Below are positions 1 to 7,562 of a stretch of DNA of 23,936 bases, one piece after another. Position 1 is the first letter of the stretch, and each line of letters starts with the position of its first letter. The notes under the pieces were generated by a model that saw nothing but the letters and a program-made list of their open reading frames with translations, searched no databases and was not told the DNA's origin. The stretch comes from Gammaproteobacteria bacterium UBA6968 (GTDB lineage Bacteria; Pseudomonadota; Gammaproteobacteria; Pseudomonadales; Azotimanducaceae), in the NCBI GenBank assembly GCA_002450255.1, contig DJYW01000156.1:1-23936 (forward strand), in the 5' to 3' direction. Both the position numbers and the translations under genes were made by a program.

Positions 1-28
1 GCGGACAGTCACTCCTAGCGGACAGTCA
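1..28. repeat. Direct repeat pair upstream of the dioxygenase
   Basis: The 11-mer GCGGACAGTCA occurs at 1-11 and again at 18-28, a 17-base period, directly before the dioxygenase start at 43. A related copy, GCAAACAGTCAAT, lies at 983-995 upstream of the next gene. It could be a regulator-binding site or the tail of an array cut off by the window edge. Only the repetition is seen; any function is a guess. Confidence 0.4.
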
Positions 29-42
29 ATAGAGAAGCTTGC

Positions 43-879
43 ATGAGCGAACAGTTACGGGCCACACCAGCGGCAGCTGCATTGGGCGCCTTTATCGAAA
101 ACACCAGCTTGTTGAATGTGGTCGAGTCAGACGCCGCGTATCACGCTTTACGCCAAAAAATTCTGCAATATGGTGTCGTGTTTATTCGCGAGCAAGATCA
201 AGATGCCGCGCTCTACGGTGCGTTTGCAGAGCGTTTCGGGTTAGTGCTTGATCATCCCGCGTATGCGACAGTACCCGATGCGCCTAACGTGCAAATCTTG
301 GAAAGCACGCCTGCAAATCCCTCAAAAATTGAGGTTTGGCACTCAGATATGACGTTTATGTCTGAACCACCCAGCTTTACCCTTTTGCAGGGCCAGATTA
401 TTCCATCTGTTGGCGGCGATACGCTCTGGGCCTGCGCCGCGGCCAGCTATGCAAATCTGTCGGATCCACTGCAGAGGCTATGCGACGGGCTTACTGCAGT
501 GCATGACTTTCGTCATGGTTTTCGGGAAAGTCTTGCGGAACCGGGCGGCAGCGAACGCTTGGCCGATGCGATCGCTGAGAACCCGCCGATAGAACATCCG
601 CTGGTGCGAACCCACCCCGAAAGCGGTGCCAAGAGCCTTTATGTGAACGCGCTATTTACGACTCGCATCCCGCAACTCACCCACAAAGAGAGCGAGGCAC
701 TGCTGAGTTTTTTGTTTCGTCACATCGTTACCGAAGAACATACCGTGCGCTTGCAGTGGCAGCCTGGCACGGTAGCGATCTGGGATAACCGAAGCGTGCA
801 GCATAAACCGGTTAACGATTTTCATCCGCAGCATCGCCGGATGCATCGCGTCACGATTTGCGGGGATCGTCCGGCTTAA
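43..879 (+). CDS. TauD/TfdA-family Fe(II)/2-oxoglutarate dioxygenase
   Basis: A 278-residue cytosolic oxygenase of the TauD/TfdA family. These enzymes use Fe(II) and 2-oxoglutarate to hydroxylate a small substrate, often releasing sulfite or cleaving an ether, with succinate and CO2 as by-products. The metal motif HxD is at H100-S-D102 inside WHSDMTF. The distal histidine is H254 in WDNRSVQH, and the 2-oxoglutarate-binding arginine is in the HRRMHR segment (R265 to R269). The length is normal for the family and all ligands are present, so the enzyme should be active. The start ATG at 43 has only a weak purine-rich stretch before it. No sulfonate or taurine transporter is adjacent, so the substrate cannot be named. 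An LLM oxidoreductase follows on the same strand after about 220 bases. Confidence 0.93.
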   Translation: MSEQLRATPAAAALGAFIENTSLLNVVESDAAYHALRQKILQYGVVFIREQDQDAALYGAFAERFGLVLDHPAYATVPDAPNVQILESTPANPSKIEVWHSDMTFMSEPPSFTLLQGQIIPSVGGDTLWACAAASYANLSDPLQRLCDGLTAVHDFRHGFRESLAEPGGSERLADAIAENPPIEHPLVRTHPESGAKSLYVNALFTTRIPQLTHKESEALLSFLFRHIVTEEHTVRLQWQPGTVAIWDNRSVQHKPVNDFHPQHRRMHRVTICGDRPA

Positions 880-880
880 A

Positions 881-913
881 CTTACCAATCGATTTCGTAG
901 GTTCATTGGTAAG
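881..913. repeat. Perfect 9-bp inverted repeat after the dioxygenase gene
   Basis: CTTACCAAT at 881-889 is perfectly repeated in inverse as ATTGGTAAG at 905-913, with a 15-base loop, starting two bases after the dioxygenase stop. It can form a hairpin but has no T-run on either side, so it is not a standard intrinsic terminator. It may be an mRNA 3'-end stabiliser or an operator for the next gene. Confidence 0.5.
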
Positions 914-982
914 ATCATCCTGAGCGGATTTATCGACAGACCAATGGTGGCAACGTGATCCCGAATTTATCAGCTCTTAACT

Positions 983-995
983 GCAAACAGTCAAT
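983..995 (+). promoter_or_regulatory. Third copy of the GCnnACAGTCAAT motif
   Basis: GCAAACAGTCAAT matches the element at 18-30 (GCGGACAGTCAAT) at 11 of 13 positions. Both lie a short distance upstream of a plus-strand oxidoreductase gene. A shared regulator is possible, but the motif is short and may be chance. Confidence 0.25.
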
Positions 996-1099
996 CTTCA
1001 AAGTACTGCACTAAAGTGCTAGAACAGAGCATTCTGATGCAGAATCGAATTAGAGAGTGGCTAGAAAAAGCGGCGAAACCCCAAGAGCGTGATTTGACG

Positions 1100-2191
1100 A
1101 TGACCTTTCCAGAATACACCGCCCGTTTCCCTGAGCTCGGCTTCTATGGTTTGGCAGGACATACCCGGACGCCACGAGATGTGTTGCAGCAAGCACGAGA
1201 TGCTGAGGCTTTAGGCATAGGCAATCTGATGATCTCTGAGCGTGCTGACTATAAGGAAATCAGCGCGATCTGTGGTGCGGTTGCCGCAGTGACCGAGAAT
1301 ATCTTTATCGGCACGTCGGCCACCAATCTGAATACACGACATCCAAACATTACAGCATCTGTTGGAAGTACGCTCAATCGCCTCTCTGAAGGACGATTTG
1401 CACTCGGCCTGGCGAAAGGCGTTGGTTTACGATGGCAAGCGATGAGCCTGGATTACCCGACCTATGCTAGGGAAAAAGAGTTTATCGATATTATGCGGAA
1501 GCTTTGGCGTGGTGAAAGCATCGCAAACCATCAGGGCGAGCTTGGGCATTTTCCCTACCTTTCGACAGCGCCGTATCTCAACGAAGACATACCCATTCTT
1601 TATGTCGGTTTCGGACTCAAGAGTTTGCGTCATGCGGGCACCTGCTATGACGGCACCCATTTACATACCTTTATGAGTGACCAGGCTTTGGCCGATGCGG
1701 TCGCGGCCGTGCGCAGCGGCGAGGCACATGCAGGTCGAACCGCCGGCTCTGTCAAAAACTGGTCTGTATTAGCAACCGCTTGCAATGTCTCTGACGAAGT
1801 TTATCTGCAATATATTATTGCGCGTCTCGCGACCTACCTGCAGATTCCTGGTTATGGCGAAAATTTGGTGGCAGTAAATCACTGGGACATGGATATTCTT
1901 CATCGGTTTCGCGAAGACCCCGCGGTTAAAGCGGTGGGCGGCATGATCGACAGCGTGGCGAGCACTGCGCAATTGGCAAAGATAGAGCCACTCATCCCAC
2001 ACAGCTGGCGGCCGGCCGCAGTCGGTTCTCCGAAAGAATGCGCCCAGCGTTGGGTGGACCAATTCGAAGCTGGCGCGGATGGCGTGATCATTCATGCCAG
2101 CACACCAGAAGAGTTTGCGCCGGTATTATCAGAGTACGAAAAAATCAGACCGATAGAGCGTTTCGCCGGCCGCACCAATCGGCCGGGCTAG
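1100..2191 (+). CDS. LLM-class flavin/F420-type oxidoreductase
   Basis: A TIM-barrel oxidoreductase of the bacterial luciferase-like (LLM) superfamily. PELGFYGLAG near the N-terminus, NTRHP, and SEGRFALGLAKG are typical of the group. From memory it most resembles the TIGR03857-type 'F420-dependent' subfamily, whose members use F420 or FMN; the sequence alone does not settle the cofactor. Start choice: the frame is open from a GTG at 1016 with another ATG at 1037, but the first 28 codons include rare CTA, CGA and AGA codons. The conserved family sequence begins just after the ATG at 1100, giving 363 residues. None of the three starts has a good Shine-Dalgarno sequence, so the start is uncertain. 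The substrate is unknown. Confidence 0.88.
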   Translation: MTFPEYTARFPELGFYGLAGHTRTPRDVLQQARDAEALGIGNLMISERADYKEISAICGAVAAVTENIFIGTSATNLNTRHPNITASVGSTLNRLSEGRFALGLAKGVGLRWQAMSLDYPTYAREKEFIDIMRKLWRGESIANHQGELGHFPYLSTAPYLNEDIPILYVGFGLKSLRHAGTCYDGTHLHTFMSDQALADAVAAVRSGEAHAGRTAGSVKNWSVLATACNVSDEVYLQYIIARLATYLQIPGYGENLVAVNHWDMDILHRFREDPAVKAVGGMIDSVASTAQLAKIEPLIPHSWRPAAVGSPKECAQRWVDQFEAGADGVIIHASTPEEFAPVLSEYEKIRPIERFAGRTNRPG

Positions 2192-2198
2192 GGCTTCC

Positions 2199-2870
2199 TT
2201 ATAGCGTTGCAATCCAATCTGCGAAATCACTGGTAACGGGCTCGCTCGCCTTAGCGTCTTGTCGCCATCTGACCAGGTCCTCGCGCAAGCGTGTTGCCAA
2301 CAGGGCTTCGTTCCGAGCAAGCACTTCATGGGACTTTTTTACTTCGTCGTACAATCCCAGCTCGAGCAGCGCAAGGGCACGGTGATACCAGGCGTCGTAA
2401 TACTTCGAGTTCAGTTGCAGTGCAAAATTGTATGCCCCAACTGCGCGACGGGTATCGTCGGATGCGGCTAAGGCTCTGCCCAATGCGGTGAAGGTTGAGT
2501 AATTGCGTTGGTCCAATTTTGCGGCGGCGCGTAAGCGCTCCGTTGCGCTCTCAAGGGCCTCATCGGCTTGACGTTGTATATTTTTCTTTTCACGCTCGTT
2601 TTTAGCGGAATCGACGCGAGCGAATAACGCTTCGGCTTTAGAGAAAAAGCGCACCCCTTGATTTGCCAATTTGATGGCACGTTGCGCGTCTGTTTTGCCG
2701 TCGCTAAACGGCGGCTCCAGGCTTTCCATCGCACTGGCTTGCGCGTGTGCCGAAGGATTACCGGTCAATATTCCGAAGACTAGTAGCGCGGTTGCGAGTA
2801 GCATCGCAAAATGGCCGGATTTGTGCGTTAAGAGGCCGATGTTGGGTTGATTATGCTGCGTGGTTTCCAT
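2199..2870 (-). CDS. Exported TPR-repeat protein
   Basis: A 223-residue protein with an N-terminal hydrophobic segment (FAMLLATALLVFGILTG) ending in a likely AHA signal-peptidase site, so it is probably periplasmic. An alanine/lysine-rich helical region follows, then two or more tetratricopeptide repeats near the C-terminus (segments TALGRALAASDDTRRAVGAY and AWYHRALALLELGLYDEV). TPRs bind partner proteins; the partner here is unknown. The frame is open ten codons further upstream, but the ATG at 2870 is preceded by GGGGGAGAAGG at proper spacing, which decides the start. It stands alone, convergent with the LLM gene (7-base gap) and divergent from the NTF2-like gene. Confidence 0.88.
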   Translation of the reverse strand: METTQHNQPNIGLLTHKSGHFAMLLATALLVFGILTGNPSAHAQASAMESLEPPFSDGKTDAQRAIKLANQGVRFFSKAEALFARVDSAKNEREKKNIQRQADEALESATERLRAAAKLDQRNYSTFTALGRALAASDDTRRAVGAYNFALQLNSKYYDAWYHRALALLELGLYDEVKKSHEVLARNEALLATRLREDLVRWRQDAKASEPVTSDFADWIATL

Positions 2871-3050
2871 TGCCTTCTCCCCCGAGAACGTTTGAATCAC
2901 GCCATCATAACGCGAACGGCATTGATTGCCAGATGGTGCTAGAAGCGGTTTGTACTAGAAATCGGCACCTTGTTACCAATACTGAGATTAACCCAGCAAC
3001 AACTGGTTTAAGGTAATTTCGCGCTGAGACGACGATTTGCAGGAGGGGAT

Positions 3051-3638
3051 ATGAACTGTTTGTTAACCATTAGTAGTCACCCATTCGAGGCTTGTGAGTC
3101 TAAGCAGTACTTTTCGAGCGCGCTGTTAACGGATAGCCGCTTTTTTAAGCAAGCGCACAGCACAAGCAAAGCGGGCAGGTCACTTATCGCACTCTTCATT
3201 ATTGTACTGACTTCGCTATCGAGCCCGTCCGCTGCGCGTGCGGACGCGCTAGCCCTTGAACCGGAAGCTGCGGCCAGAGCAGTTATGGAAGAATTTCTCG
3301 TGGCTTTTAACGCTCGTGATGAGGCGCGTTGGGCGAAGACGTTGTTGTTTCCGCATGTGCGTATCAGCAGTGGTGATGTAGTCGTCCATCCAACTTACGA
3401 AGGTTTTGTTGCGGCGGCGGATCTGGAAGCATTTGCTAAACGAATTAACTGGCAGCGCACCGTATGGGACAGTATCGAGACGGTACACGTCGCTCAGAAT
3501 AAAGTTCATTTGAAGGTCAGGTTTACCCGCTACACGCCTGCCAATGAGGTGCTCGCAACGTATGACTCGCTATATATTTTGCAGCGGCATGCCGAGTTGG
3601 GCTGGGGCATACGCGCTCGATCCAGCTTTGCGCCTTAG
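3051..3638 (+). CDS. Exported NTF2-like (SnoaL/DUF4440-type) protein
   Basis: A 195-residue protein. The C-terminal 125 residues look like a cone-shaped NTF2-like domain: an AARAVMEEFLVAFNARDEARW helix-turn, then beta strands ending in YDSLYILQR and WGIRARSSFAP. Such domains serve as small enzymes or binding modules; no catalytic set can be assigned. Residues about 44-66 form a hydrophobic core ending SAARA, a plausible signal-peptidase cleavage site, but it is preceded by an unusually long polar N-region of about 43 residues. The ATG at 3051 is fixed by AGGAGGGG four bases upstream, and no later in-frame ATG precedes the hydrophobic core. The next gene begins nine bases after the stop, so the two are probably co-transcribed. 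Confidence 0.85.
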   Translation: MNCLLTISSHPFEACESKQYFSSALLTDSRFFKQAHSTSKAGRSLIALFIIVLTSLSSPSAARADALALEPEAAARAVMEEFLVAFNARDEARWAKTLLFPHVRISSGDVVVHPTYEGFVAAADLEAFAKRINWQRTVWDSIETVHVAQNKVHLKVRFTRYTPANEVLATYDSLYILQRHAELGWGIRARSSFAP

Positions 3639-3647
3639 CCCACGAGC

Positions 3648-4133
3648 GTGACTATTCTCGCCACAATAGACGACCACTTGGCGTACGCAGATGGCTTAGC
3701 AAAAGCGGCGGTCCCGCTGGGTTTTTTCGTTGCCTTTTGTGTACAAAACCGGCTCTGTAGCGATGCATTGTTGCAGGCGCATCCGAGCCTGGCCCAGCGC
3801 GTACGGTATCGCGAAGGTCGAGTCAGCGAATTTTTTGTTGCCGCCTGTGGTGGTCAACTCAGCGCTAAAGACCTGACGCCCCAAGGTGAAGTGTTTGTGG
3901 CGCACTATTTACCGCTTTTTCAGGCCGATATGGTCCGCGTTTTTGGTGAGGATATTTATGCGGTTAAAGACAATTGGGAAAACTATCAACGTATTGCCCA
4001 GGTGATGACCGAGCAATTGTTAGGCCCCAAATCCGCTGGACTGTCCCTGAAAACGGGGCGTTCGAGTCTAGGGCGCGGTTCTCCGGGTCGCTGGTTAGCG
4101 GGCTTGCGCGATTTATTCTCGGGTAAACGATGA
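3648..4133 (+). CDS. DUF7832-like hypothetical protein
   Basis: A 161-residue soluble protein of unknown function starting at GTG 3648, with only a weak GAG upstream. A hydrophobic helix (VPLGFFVAFCVQNRL), a central segment with YLPLFQADMVRVFGEDIY, and DNWENYQRIAQVM resemble the small DUF7832 family as I remember it. That match is from pattern memory only. The last 35 residues are Gly/Ser/Arg-rich and probably disordered. It lies nine bases behind the exported NTF2-like gene, suggesting co-transcription, although this protein has no signal peptide. No function is proposed. Confidence 0.75.
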   Translation: MTILATIDDHLAYADGLAKAAVPLGFFVAFCVQNRLCSDALLQAHPSLAQRVRYREGRVSEFFVAACGGQLSAKDLTPQGEVFVAHYLPLFQADMVRVFGEDIYAVKDNWENYQRIAQVMTEQLLGPKSAGLSLKTGRSSLGRGSPGRWLAGLRDLFSGKR

Positions 4134-4268
4134 GCCCGGCCTTTATCAATTGTGATGGACAAAAGAGTAGCGCGACCGTTGTCATTGCGCCTGCTCAACT
4201 CGCCTCAGGCGGTCAATCAGCACCATATCTTCCTAGGGTTCTAAGCCGCGCCTCCGTGGGAGGGCTCT

Positions 4269-4757
4269 ATGGCTAGAGCAGAGACGCTTAATTTTCGGCA
4301 CCTTGACGTGACCCGGGCCCGCAGCGATGACTTGGACACGTCCTTTCAAACCGCAGTGGGTTTGTCGCAGCAGCAGGTAGCCTACGCAACGGCGTCGCTT
4401 TATTGTCGCGTGGCAAGGCTCGAGGGACAGGTCATTGGCGCTTACAGCATGCGTGAACCTTACCCTGCAGAATCGCTTTTTGCAGACGGCTCGACCGATC
4501 CAGCCGCGTTAGCCGCCTTTCATTTGCAGTGGGTTGGCGTGCGCACAGACTTTCGGCGGCGCGGACTAGGCGGCTGGCTGGTTGGGCACGCAATTGGCGT
4601 TGCCGAGACTAAAGGCGCTCAGTGTCTTGACGTGAGTTTTGCTGAACAGGGCGATCATGTGGCCGTTGCTGGGGCTTTGTTCGTAGCACTCGGCTTCGTG
4701 CAAAGAGAAGCTGCGGCAGGTCAATTAGGGTTTCGCTACCAGCTGATTCCTGAATAG
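4269..4757 (+). CDS. GNAT-family N-acetyltransferase
   Basis: A 162-residue acetyltransferase of the GNAT fold. The acetyl-CoA pyrophosphate-binding motif A is clear: HLQWVGVRTDFRRRGLGGWLV, with R96-R-R-G-L-G-G102, then an alpha-3 helix (GHAIGVAETKGAQCL) and a motif-B-like ending (FVALGFVQRE). The acceptor substrate cannot be inferred. It follows a 135-base spacer and ends six bases from the convergent isomerase gene. A short GGGAGGG sits close to the ATG and can serve as ribosome-binding site, although it can also pair with the upstream CCTCC. Confidence 0.9.
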   Translation: MARAETLNFRHLDVTRARSDDLDTSFQTAVGLSQQQVAYATASLYCRVARLEGQVIGAYSMREPYPAESLFADGSTDPAALAAFHLQWVGVRTDFRRRGLGGWLVGHAIGVAETKGAQCLDVSFAEQGDHVAVAGALFVALGFVQREAAAGQLGFRYQLIPE

Positions 4758-4763
4758 CGGCCG

Positions 4764-5432
4764 CTAACGCGGTGTGTTGTCTGTGCGTGCTGCCCGACCA
4801 AGGTAGCCGCCATGGTGGCGTAAACCGTAGTCTTCACGAGTCACGCCTTTGTCTTCCATTAGCGCCAGCGCAACGGCATCGCTAATAGCCAGCATGACGG
4901 CCATGGAGGCGCTTGGTGTCAGGCCCAAAGGGCAGGGTTCTTCGATCACGCCCATATCCAATACCAGGTCAGATTGGTCACGCAGCACCGAGTCAGGGTG
5001 GGAGGTTACGCCGATAATGGTCGCCACGCCCAGGTGCCGGGCGAGTTCCAATATCTCCAGCACTTCGCGGCTTTTGCCGCTGGTAGAAAAAGCCAGCATG
5101 ACATCGTCTTGCGTAACAATACCTAGATCGCCGTGGGCAGCTTCAGCAGGATGCAGGAACTCTGCTGGCGTGGCCGTGGAGCACAGCGTGGCTGCGAATT
5201 TCTTAGCAATATGGCCCGCCTTGCCGATACCGGTGGTAATGATTTTGCCGCGACAATCGCGCATGGCTTCAACTGCTCGCACGAACTGATCGTCAATTTC
5301 TACTTGGGCTATGGCTGCGGCCTCCGCTGCCAGTACTGCTTCCATGCGTTCTTTAATTTGCAAAGCTCGTCTCATCGCTGGGAGGTGGGGGATGTTGTCA
5401 CGCTCGACCAGCCGGAACAAGTTGCGACGCAT
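4764..5432 (-). CDS. KdsD-like SIS sugar-phosphate isomerase without CBS domains
   Basis: A 222-residue single SIS-domain protein resembling the catalytic half of D-arabinose-5-phosphate isomerase KdsD/GutQ. Conserved stretches are GIGKAGHIAKK, HPAEAAHGDLG, STSGKSREV, EEPCPLGLTPS and RHHGGYLGR. Against the E. coli KdsD active-site residues as I recall them (K59, E111, E152, H193), the equivalents K71, E123, E165 and H206 are all present. Aldose-ketose isomerisation is therefore plausible. It stops right after the SIS domain, lacking the two CBS domains of full-length KdsD. Its divergent neighbours, a hexosaminidase and a hexosamine kinase, hint at amino-sugar metabolism rather than LPS Kdo synthesis. 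The start is uncertain: ATG 5432 or ATG 5375, neither with a clear ribosome-binding site. Confidence 0.9.
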   Translation of the reverse strand: MRRNLFRLVERDNIPHLPAMRRALQIKERMEAVLAAEAAAIAQVEIDDQFVRAVEAMRDCRGKIITTGIGKAGHIAKKFAATLCSTATPAEFLHPAEAAHGDLGIVTQDDVMLAFSTSGKSREVLEILELARHLGVATIIGVTSHPDSVLRDQSDLVLDMGVIEEPCPLGLTPSASMAVMLAISDAVALALMEDKGVTREDYGLRHHGGYLGRAARTDNTPR

Positions 5433-5490
5433 TCGAGTGGCAAGAAATTGACCGCGACGCTTGCCGCGAGGCCAGCATTGTTCGACATTA

Positions 5491-5512
5491 TGCGCACCCG
5501 TTGGAGTGCGTA
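5491..5512. promoter_or_regulatory. Candidate operator between divergent sugar genes
   Basis: TGCGCAC at 5491-5497 and GTGCGTA at 5506-5512 form a 7-bp dyad (one G-T mismatch in DNA) around an 8-base centre. It lies in the 190-base divergent promoter region between the isomerase and hexosaminidase genes, where an operator would be expected. No regulator gene is nearby; the role is inferred from position and symmetry only. Confidence 0.3.
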
Positions 5513-5624
5513 AGTAAAGACCATGCGGCCAAAAAAAGTGATGTACCCAGACAATGCCAAGCGCGCTCAGCCTGCGGCTGTGGCGATGGTCACCGATAGG
5601 ATGGTAGTACTATGAGGACTCGTC

Positions 5625-7562
5625 GTGTTTGATTTGCTGCCTATTTCGCCGGTGACGGGCGCGTCAGCTGACGCAAAACCACCGGCGCGCGATGTCACGC
5701 ACATTGTGTGGGTGGGCCAAACGGATAGCCGCATCGCCCTACTCGCCCGGCAGCTGCTCGCGCCTTATCCGCTTGGCCGAGTGCAGATTCACATCACCTC
5801 GGTGCAGGCTTTAGCGCCGCCGCAATTTGCCTCGGATGAAACGTTCTCACTGCGAGTCGGTGCTGAATCGATTGCTATCCGGGCCGCGACTACTTGGGGT
5901 GGATTGCACGCCATAACCACGTTGTATCAACTGGCGAGCGCAAACCAGCTGCTGTCCGGCTTGTCCGTGACGGACGCTCCCAGGTTTCCCTGGCGCGGTT
6001 TGTTGTTGGATGTCGCCCGCCATTTCATGCCACTGACCACTTTGCGCGAGGTGGTTGATGGACTAGCCATCCTGAAAATGAATGTGCTGCACTTACATCT
6101 TTGTGACGACCAAGGTTTCCGTCTGCGCAGTGAGGTCTGGCCGCGACTCGCCAGCGAAGACGCATACTCTTTAACCGACATGCGCGATTTCGTTGCTTAT
6201 GCAGCGGACCGTGGTGTCAGAGTCGTGCCGGAAATCGATATGCCAGGTCATACCAACCACTGGCTCACGCGTTACCCGGAATGGGGTCTTTATCCTGCGG
6301 CAGCGAGTAATCGTTTCGGGGTCCATCAAGCTTGTCTTGATCCGACGAACGAGGCGGTTTATACGGCCTTAGAGAGTTTATTAGGTGAGGTGGCGAGCGT
6401 TTTCCCTGATCAATACATTCATATTGGAGGTGACGAAGTACATCCACGTTGGTGGCGCGAGAGTGAAGTCGCCCAGACCTTTATGGCCGAGCATGGATTT
6501 GTCGAACTGGCAGATCTACAGAATTACTTTCTCACCCGCATTCACGCCTTAATCGTTGCATTGGGTCGGACACCGATTGGTTGGGATGAAGTCCTGCATC
6601 CGCAGATGCCAACAATGGCGGTACAAAACTGGCGCGGCGCTACGACGCGCGATCGGGCGCTTGCGTTGGGTCAACAAGTGCTCGTGGCCGCACCTTACTA
6701 TCTAGATTTGTTTTTTCCGGCGGATCTTCACTACCAGTTTGATCCCACTTTGCCGCAGCCGGAGTGGTTGGCGCTTGAGGACGCCCTGCAAAATGACCCT
6801 CGCCTGACCCATATCGCAGCGGCGTTGGCGTGGACCGAACAGTGGCGTACGGGAGCAATCGATGCCGAGCCGCCCACCGACGAAGCGCTGCTGGGCGGAG
6901 AAGCCTGCTTATGGTCTGAGCTTGTTGATGCGGCAACTTTACCTGCTCGGTTGTGGAGTCGTTTGCCCGCGATCGCCGAACGGCTCTGGTCAGTCCAAAC
7001 GCTCTGCGATCCAACAGATTTCTATCGACGCCTGCCAGGGTTGTGGGCACGCTTGCCTGTCGATCCGCGTCGGGTTTCCCGGGACGCGATCCGGGCGCTT
7101 GGCCTCAGTGAGTCTCAGGCGAGCCTTGTCGCCTGGCTAGAGCCGATAAAATGGTATGCCCGGCTGCTAGGTAATGAAGTCCTTACGGCGCGTTTGGCAG
7201 GCAATGAAATGCCGATTGCACGGCCATATAACGCTGCGACGCCGTTGGATCACTGCGTCGACTTTCTGCTTCCGGAAAGTCCCCGAGTGCGTTATGAACT
7301 CGCTGAATTAGACCGCGCGGCTGTGGCGGAATTGGTCGCCGCTTGGCAAGACCTATCTGCTGAGGCCTGGCCGGAGGATTTGGTCGCAGTCATAGCAGCT
7401 TGGCGGAGTGCTCTACAAATTTTGCAAGCGTGGCTGGCCGGCGCGGTGGCGGCAGCGAACGCGGCGCAAACGCTCGCTGAACTCAATGTGCCCTATGGTG
7501 AATACATGCTGGGGTTCTTACCTAAATTGATCGAGTTTTTGAAGCAGCAAGATGAAGATTGA
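5625..7562 (+). CDS. GH20 beta-N-acetylhexosaminidase, cytosolic
   Basis: A 645-residue family-20 glycoside hydrolase that removes terminal beta-linked GlcNAc or GalNAc by substrate-assisted catalysis. A GH20b-like N-domain occupies roughly 1-120. The catalytic barrel begins at PRFPWRGLLLDVARHF, with MNVLHLHLCDDQGFRL, PEIDMPGHTNHW and HIGGDEVH, whose D270-E271 is the catalytic pair. W-rich stretches (MAVQNWRGA, GGEACLWSELVD, RLPAIAERLW) complete the pocket. About 120 helical, alanine-rich residues follow the barrel. There is no signal peptide, so it should act on imported oligosaccharides. The start is GTG 5625 with GAGG seven bases upstream. Its end overlaps the kinase gene by 11 bases, so the two are translationally coupled. 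Confidence 0.96.
   Translation: MFDLLPISPVTGASADAKPPARDVTHIVWVGQTDSRIALLARQLLAPYPLGRVQIHITSVQALAPPQFASDETFSLRVGAESIAIRAATTWGGLHAITTLYQLASANQLLSGLSVTDAPRFPWRGLLLDVARHFMPLTTLREVVDGLAILKMNVLHLHLCDDQGFRLRSEVWPRLASEDAYSLTDMRDFVAYAADRGVRVVPEIDMPGHTNHWLTRYPEWGLYPAAASNRFGVHQACLDPTNEAVYTALESLLGEVASVFPDQYIHIGGDEVHPRWWRESEVAQTFMAEHGFVELADLQNYFLTRIHALIVALGRTPIGWDEVLHPQMPTMAVQNWRGATTRDRALALGQQVLVAAPYYLDLFFPADLHYQFDPTLPQPEWLALEDALQNDPRLTHIAAALAWTEQWRTGAIDAEPPTDEALLGGEACLWSELVDAATLPARLWSRLPAIAERLWSVQTLCDPTDFYRRLPGLWARLPVDPRRVSRDAIRALGLSESQASLVAWLEPIKWYARLLGNEVLTARLAGNEMPIARPYNAATPLDHCVDFLLPESPRVRYELAELDRAAVAELVAAWQDLSAEAWPEDLVAVIAAWRSALQILQAWLAGAVAAANAAQTLAELNVPYGEYMLGFLPKLIEFLKQQDED

Noticed and set aside
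1..28. CRISPR-like array from the repeated GCGGACAGTCA
   Set aside because: Two copies of 11 bases with a 6-base spacer do not match CRISPR repeat or spacer lengths.
4134..4268. Possible small gene or RNA between the DUF7832-like and GNAT genes
   Set aside because: No start with ribosome-binding site and no stable structure beyond a short CCTCC/GGAGG pairing near the GNAT start.
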